A stretch of DNA of 64,000 nucleotides from Okapia johnstoni. Its lineage: Eukaryota > Chordata > Mammalia > Artiodactyla > Giraffidae. A program made the translations under genes and the position numbers. This document shows positions 58,931 to 64,000 of the stretch, piece by piece (positions within the stretch are counted from its first letter, which is position 1; each line of letters starts with the position of its first letter). Under the pieces are notes generated by a model, which was not told the DNA's origin, did not search any database, and saw nothing but the letters and a program-made list of their open reading frames with translations. The stretch is from assembly GCA_024291935.2 (NCBI GenBank), contig CM044310.1, positions 115,392,213-115,456,212 on the forward strand, written 5' to 3'.

Positions 58931-59754
58931 CTGCCTATTCTATTCTGTACAATCCTTTAGCCACACATATTCTGTACAAAAAGGAACACACAGTACACTT
59001 CATGTGAAAGAAATACAGAGATTTTGGTATAGCTTTGTGTGGCAGTCGCTTTGCCTGGAAATTTGCAGAATATGCAGATAGTCCTACCAGGGAATTTCAG
59101 GTGAGAGCAAACTTTTGAGCAGTTAAGTGGGTGGAATGGAGAAATGGCCCTAGGCCTTCCTTTGCCCCCAAGGCACCTGTGATGGCCATTTAATGGTGCT
59201 TTCAGAAGGAGTTCCATCTCTGCTTTGAACAGAATGTCCTGGGGGGCATCTGAGAGAACAAAGTATTAAGCTCCCGTTCTCTCCACTTCATTAACCTTAA
59301 TGACATTCATACAGCCCTCATCAGACACAGAGTGGTATTGATTTCTGAGAACCAAAAGGCCATCGTGTTACTATTTTACTAGATTTGCAGAGATGGTCAG
59401 CAGTGCTGGGTAACAGCCACGTGAACTACGTGAATCGTCTAGTGATCAAGGACTCCTGCTTTCTCACAAGATTTTCCTACAATCCTCTCTGCTGCCTGAG
59501 CAACCACATCCTGTGTCCCCATCCCACCCCTTCCCCTTTTCGAGGTGCTTCCTGTAAGCACCATATAATGCAATTTTGTTCTTTTCAAATAATTTTCTTT
59601 AAAAAAAAATTTTAGGTATTTAACTTATTTTCCTTGATTGTTATCCCTAACACATTTGATCTTGCAGCCTTTCAACTGTTTTCTGTTTCCTTAGTCCTGT
59701 CTTGTTTCTTGGCTTCTTTGTTTATTGAGGTTATTTTCCATTGTTTCTTCCCCA
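58931..59754. other. Unassigned, probably unique sequence
   Basis: No repeat recognised and no exon with FN2 or SULT motifs. Confidence 0.45.
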
Positions 59755-59890
59755 TTTAAAAAATTTTTATTTGGTTGTGCTGGGTCTTAGTTGCCACATG
59801 TGGGATCTAGTTCCCTGACCAGGGATGGAAACCCGGTCCCCAGCAGTGGAAGCGCAGAGTCTTAACCACTGAATCAAGAGAGAAGTCCCC
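59755..59890 (-). mobile_element. CHR-type SINE, short form, antisense
   Basis: tttatttggttgtgctgggt to aatcaagagagaagtcccc. Confidence 0.82.
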
Positions 59891-60099
59891 TCTTTTTAAA
59901 ACTTTTTTAACAAATTGAAAGTTTATGGCAACCCTGCTTCAACTGGCAAGTTTATTGGTGCCATTTGGGTGGGTAGTGCCTGGAAAAGGGAATGAAGCAG
60001 GGCTAGAAATTATGTTTTTTTAATATAGTTTCAGTTACATGGAGTGTTTAGTGGAAATTCACCTAGCTCTATACATATGACATATGTGCTTTATAAAAT

Positions 60100-60245
60100 C
60101 TACATGAGATGGTTAGAAGCATCACCCACTCAATGGACATGAGTTTGGGCAAACTCTGGGAGACAGTGAAGGACAGGGAAGCCCAGTGTGCTGCAGTCCA
60201 TGGGGTTACAGAGAGTCAGACATGACTTAGTGGACTGAACAACAA
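60100..60245 (+). mobile_element. BovB 3' end, sense
   Basis: gagatggttagaagcatcac to tggactgaacaacaacaac. Confidence 0.83.
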
Positions 60246-60630
60246 CAACCATGGATAAATAAAACACAATATATCCAGACAGTGAAATATTTCTCAACAA
60301 TGGGAAGAAATTAAATATTGACACATGCGACAATGTGGGGTGAGCCTCAACAACATTATGCTAAGTGAAAGAACCCAGACAGTGATGGTCACATATTATA
60401 CGAAATATCCAGGAGAGGGTTAGGGTTAATGGTTCCCAGGGGCTGGAGGGATGAGAGATTGGAGAATGACTGCACATGGGTACAAGGTTTCCTCTCAGGA
60501 TAATGAAAATGTTTTGGAACTAGACAGAGATGATGGTTGCATAGCATTGTAACTGTACTAAATGCCACAGAATTGTTCACTTTAAAATGGTTAGTTGTAT
60601 ATCATAAATTTTATCTCAAAAAACTAAAAG
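60246..60630 (+). mobile_element. Old L1 3'UTR
   Basis: acattatgctaagtgaaaga, ggttcccaggggctggaggg and cactttaaaatggttagttg are diagnostic of old mammalian L1 3' ends. Confidence 0.78.
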
Positions 60631-61097
60631 TGTATACCATAATTTTAAAGTTGTGTAAGAGGAAGTGAGTTTCTCTAAGAATTTAGTTAACTTGCCAAAG
60701 ATTATGCTGTTAGCAATTCATCAGGATTTTTATTTGAAAGAAAGTTCTTCTCCATAAATATACTACTGGTCTCCCACCCCCACCCCAGCCAGCATTGCAT
60801 TGACCACCACTGATCTTTGGTTGTATTTTTTTTGGAGAAAAGGAGTCATTCACACAGAAGACAGAGGAAATCTTTATGGGTCAGAATGACCAGGGAAAGG
60901 ATGTAGTTTGAGAGGCAGCTGAAGAATCCTGTAACTTCTGCCTCTTTGAGAACACCAAGACTTAAAGACTGTGGATGAAAAAAGACATTACCATCAGTAT
61001 CTCAGTCTATCACCTTCAAGATAGGATAATCCTTGCAGCTCCCTGATAGGAGATCTGGTCTACCTCTAAGATCTACATAGCATGAATAAGTAGAACA
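60631..61097. other. Unassigned, non-coding
   Basis: No recognised repeat or gene signal. Confidence 0.45.
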
Positions 61098-61545
61098 GGA
61101 TGGCTCAGCAGTAAAGAATCCGCCTACCAGTGCAGGCAATCTGGGTTCAGTCCCTGGGTCAGGAAGATCCCCTATCTGGGAAATCCCATGACAGAGGAGC
61201 CTGGCAGGCTACAGTCCTTGGGGTCAAAAAAGAGAAACGACTTAGCAACGAAACAACAACAAAGGGAAGGTGTTTTTCTCTCTCACTCTCAAATTCAATT
61301 CGCCATTATTGATCATTCTAAGTTGATGATTGGCATAAATTATGTTTCCTGGTGGTTCAGCAGTAAAGAATCCACCTGTAATTCAGGAGACCCAGGTTCG
61401 ATCCCAAGGTCAGGGAGATTCCCTAGAGAAGGGAATGACCACCCACTCCGGTACTCTTGCCTTGGAAATCCCATGGACAGAGAAACCTGGCTGGTTATGG
61501 TCCATAGGGTGGCAAAGCGTTGGACATGACTGAAGTGACTGAGCA
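61098..61545 (+). mobile_element. Two sense Bov-tA SINEs
   Basis: 61098-61262 is internally deleted (no gaacccactccag middle); 61345-61545 is near full length. Confidence 0.83.
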
Positions 61546-62068
61546 CACATGCCTGTAATCCACTATTTGAACAAATTTCCTAAACTGATCATTTTCAATG
61601 TTAAGGAAGTTGTTTAAAATGGACAAATGGTGGAATTAGAGAGCTATAGCCAAGCACCACTGATACCCTTTTATAAGGTGATGAAAAGCTCACAGATGAG
61701 GTAACATCCAATTGAAGGCCAAGTTTAGAAACCACGGAAACTTCCTGGCATCTTACCAAGAAGCAAGTCTGCAGATCAACCCAGGAATTAACAACTATTG
61801 ACCGAGCTCCAGGGAAGGGTCAAGAATCAATCCAAATCAGTTGGGGAGGAAGTGGGACCCCTTGCACATGTAAAATAAAACAGTATAGTTTCTATGCCTG
61901 GGTTCTAATGGGGCTTCGGCTTTTCTGGAAGCCCGACAAGAAAGTTCAGCCCCATCATTTTCTAGAATTTCAGTATGGATAGGGAATGCCCGGGCTCTTT
62001 GTCTTCCTGTTACTGGTATTGTTGGCAATGACCCCAAAGGCATTTCCAAATTAATGGCTGTATGGTAT
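61546..62068. other. Unassigned sequence with a minus-strand TATA-like motif
   Basis: Minus-strand ttataaaaggg near 61667-61677 is the only feature noted; no exon could be placed beside it. Confidence 0.4.
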
Positions 62069-62283
62069 GGTGTGTGTGTGCTCAGTCATGTCAGACTCTT
62101 TGTGATCCCGTGGATTGTAGCCCACCAGGCTCCTCTGTCCATGGGGTTGTCCAGGCAAGAATACTGGAGTGGGCTGATGTTCCCCCCTCCAGTGGATCTT
62201 CCCGACCCAGGGATCGAACCCGTGTCTCCTGCGTCTCCAGCATTGCAGGCAGACTCCACTGTGGAGCCTCCTGGGAAGCCCAG
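62069..62283 (-). mobile_element. Bov-tA SINE, antisense
   Basis: gtgtgctcagtcatgtcaga to gagcctcctgggaagccc. Confidence 0.86.
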
Positions 62284-62409
62284 AAATGGGTAAGCTCTCC
62301 AGTGTCTGTGGACCACACTTCTTCTGCTATCTTCTTTTCAATGGAAACTTGAAAAGTTTCAAACTTTCAATTCTTCATTTGAATGAGATCACAGACAAAT
62401 CATCCAAGC

Positions 62410-62980
62410 CAGGGGCAGCAAACTAGAGCCCGTGAGCCAAATCCAACCCACCATCTGCTTCTGGATGGCTCATGAACTAACAGTTTTCTTGTTTTTGGAT
62501 GGTTGACAACAATGGCTGTACTTCCAGTGAAGGAAAAGGCAATATAATAGAGAAGCAGAGATAATATGTATATTAAAAAAAAGGTTGAAAGAAAAACAAA
62601 AATCACAAGGTGACTGGTATTTTGTGCCTCCTGAAAATTATATGAGATTAATTTATTTATTTATTTTTTGGCGATGCCTTGGGGCATGCGGGATCTTATT
62701 TCCCTGACCAGGGATCGAACCCACACACCCTGCAGTGGAATCTCAGAGTCTTAACCGCTGGGCTGCCAGGAAAGTCCCTTCTTGTTTATAGTTTATCTTT
62801 AATTTTTTTGAGACTCAAATGTAAAGCCTATAAATAAAAGCTTATTGAAACACACTCATATTTATTATTATTTTTATTACCTGTGGCTGTTTTTGTGCTC
62901 CAAGGCAGAACTGAGTATGGCTTGTACAGCCTAAATTATTGACTAGTAGATTCTTTACAGGGAATGTTTGCTGACCCCTG
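62410..62980. mobile_element. hAT-type DNA transposon remnant with TIRs, 8-bp target duplication and a nested CHR SINE
   Basis: Ends are inverted repeats: caggggcagcaaac at 62410-62423 and gtttgctgacccctg at 62966-62980. Outside them are atccaagc (62402-62409) and atctaagc (62981-62988). An antisense CHR SINE occupies about 62650-62779. Family name not assigned; no transposase frame. Confidence 0.82.
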
Positions 62981-63093
62981 ATCTAAGCCATCACAAGAAA
63001 ATCTTGACCCCAAGCTTCCCTTTCCATTAACCCAGAGGATCCCCTCCTTAGGATATCTGTAAGATCCCCCCACTCCATCCTTCCTCAACCAAC

Positions 63094-63245
63094 TTACTGG
63101 TAAGGAGAGCATTGTTTCCATTTTCCATCTTTGTTATAATTTCTTGTCAATGAACACCAACTCCGACTCAAAACATAGCCTTCCTGGGTGCATTTATAAA
63201 AGTATTTATTTCTGTACAAGAAAGGGAAGGTGCAGCTTGGGGGGT
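63094..63245 (-). CDS. Binder of SPerm (BSPH1-like) gene, exon for the second fibronectin type II domain
   Basis: BSP proteins are small secreted male-tract proteins whose paired FN2 domains bind choline phospholipids and heparin on sperm. After acceptor ctttctttgcag the exon reads DPPSCTFPFLYRNKYFYKC, then SRSWCSLTRNYNKDGKWKQC and SPYQ, followed by TAA at 63094-63096. The FN2 pattern is complete: CxFPFxY, a second Cys, WCS, and KWKQC. The reading ends soon after this domain, typical of the family. However the bases at the end read CCA|GTAAGT, a strong splice donor, so the exon may stop at 63098 and continue in an unseen last exon. It joins in phase with the FN2 exon at 63703-63843. As I recall, human BSPH1 lies beside SULT2A1 on the same strand. 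The exact BSP member is unassigned. Confidence 0.85.
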
Positions 63246-63376
63246 CTGCAAAGAAAGGGTGGAGCAGAAGGGGAAACATGAACATAAAAAGTCTTAGCCT
63301 TAACCATCGCTGAGCCTACAACACATGCTTTCTCTACCACACAGAGCTGTTTTCGAGGTGGTTAAACCATATCAAG

Positions 63377-63595
63377 GGCTTCTGGGCTGGCTCAGTGATA
63401 AAGAGTCCGCCTGTCAATGAAGAAGATGCAGGAGACACGGGTTCCCTAGGCTGGGAAGATCCCCTGGAGACGGAAATGGCAACCCACTCTAGTCTTCTTG
63501 CCTGGGAAACCCCACAGATAGAGGAACCTGGTGGGCTACAGCCCATGGGGTCACAAAGAATCAGACACGACTTAGCGACTAAACAACTACAACAA
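63377..63595 (+). mobile_element. Bov-tA SINE in the BSP-like intron
   Basis: gggcttctgggctggctcag to cgactaaacaactacaacaa, between the two FN2 exons and antisense to the gene. Confidence 0.86.
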
Positions 63596-63702
63596 CCATG
63601 TAAAGAGTCAGGATTTGGATGCAGGTTTATCTGACAGCAAAAACCATGTAGCCAGCTGCTTTTTGGATCCTAGTCGTCTAAACGCATCCTAGGGATGCTC
63701 AC

Positions 63703-63843
63703 CTTCCGCGGTGCAGTACCGCCATCTACCTTGGAATACCTCGTCGATAGAGCACCAGGCATAGTCACTGCGGACAGAGATGCAGCTGTAGTAGATGACG
63801 TCATCATACACAAATGGAAAGATACAGGAATAGTTATAAAACA
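63703..63843 (-). CDS. Binder of SPerm (BSPH1-like) gene, exon for the first fibronectin type II domain
   Basis: 141 bp with acceptor ctcttttccag and donor GAAG|gtgagc. Encodes FYNYSCIFPFVYDDVIYYSC, then ISVRSDYAWCSIDEVFQGRW and RYCTAE. Four cysteines and the WCS and WRYC signatures fit an FN2 domain. The split codon joins with the next exon to give TAE-DPP. Two FN2 domains separated by a short linker match the BSP family rather than ELSPBP1, which has four. Signal peptide and N-terminal exons lie right of the window. A Bov-tA SINE sits in the intron between the two exons. Confidence 0.88.
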
Positions 63844-64000
63844 CTGGAAAAGAGAAAACAAGCAAACTGACAAAGGAAATTGACTTTCTAACTTAGTCTG
63901 TCACACTTGATGGCACCTATCTCCCCCACATCCACATGTGGCTTTCTCTCCCTGCCTTCTCTGGGTCTGGCACAAAAATAGCCAAGTGAGTATCTAAGGA

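Noticed and set aside
58957..59217. 86-codon minus ORF as the last exon of the BSP-like gene
   Set aside because: No FN2 features or suitable acceptor/stop arrangement; too weak.
53571..63090. A fourth SULT2A copy upstream of C
   Set aside because: I looked for the exon motifs ([32 protein letters not shown]) on the minus strand and found none.

Overview
The window is mammalian nuclear DNA from a bovid ruminant. The evidence is the repeat content: BovB (RTE) LINE fragments, Bov-tA/BovA SINEs, and CHR-type tRNA-derived SINEs in nearly every kilobase, plus artiodactyl L1 copies. The species (cattle, buffalo, sheep, goat) cannot be fixed by eye. There is no bacterial or viral gene content and no CRISPR array; endogenous retroviral sequence is limited to one LTR.

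All genes found lie on the minus strand. From 1 to about 53.57 kb the window is a tandem array of SULT2A-family cytosolic sulfotransferase genes (SULT2A1-like: hydroxysteroid/bile-acid sulfation with PAPS). Copy A (420-9408) shows coding exons 1-4; exons 5-6 lie off the left edge. Copy B (17589-35144) has all six coding exons, but a 1-bp deletion in exon 5 makes a stop six bases before the last exon junction. Copy C (38905-51581) has six open exons of 136, 209, 127, 95, 178 and 113 bp with consensus splice sites and encodes 285 aa. Each copy has the same promoter module: a TATA-like box, an HNF1-like half site and a perfect palindromic CRE about 210 bp before the ATG.

Spacer A-B (9.4-17.6 kb) and spacer B-C (35.1-38.9 kb) are paralogous. 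Spacer A-B also carries a three-layer insertion (L1 containing a solo LTR and a BovB) whose empty site survives in spacer B-C. Spacer B-C is a hybrid: it resembles the flank of C up to about 36.55 kb and the flank of A beyond that. This is expected if B and C arose by unequal crossing-over. Intron 2 of B and C contains oppositely oriented BovB copies and an intronic duplication.

From 53.57 to 63.09 kb there are old L1 pieces, a BovB, a MER20-like remnant, a hAT element with readable TIRs and 8-bp target duplications, SINEs, and several unassigned stretches. At the right end (63094-63843, minus) two exons encode two fibronectin type II domains of a Binder-of-SPerm (BSPH1-like) gene. As I recall, SULT2A1 and BSPH1 are also neighbours on one strand in human 19q13.33.

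The sulfotransferases and the BSP gene are neighbours, not a pathway: the first modify steroids and bile acids in liver, adrenal and gut cytosol, and the second encodes a secreted male-tract lipid-binding protein. I found no undescribed gene system. The most informative content is the evolutionary record of the array: a broken copy, a Trp72-to-Gly change in B and C, a recombinant spacer, and an L1 flanked by an unusually long (~130 bp) target-site duplication.
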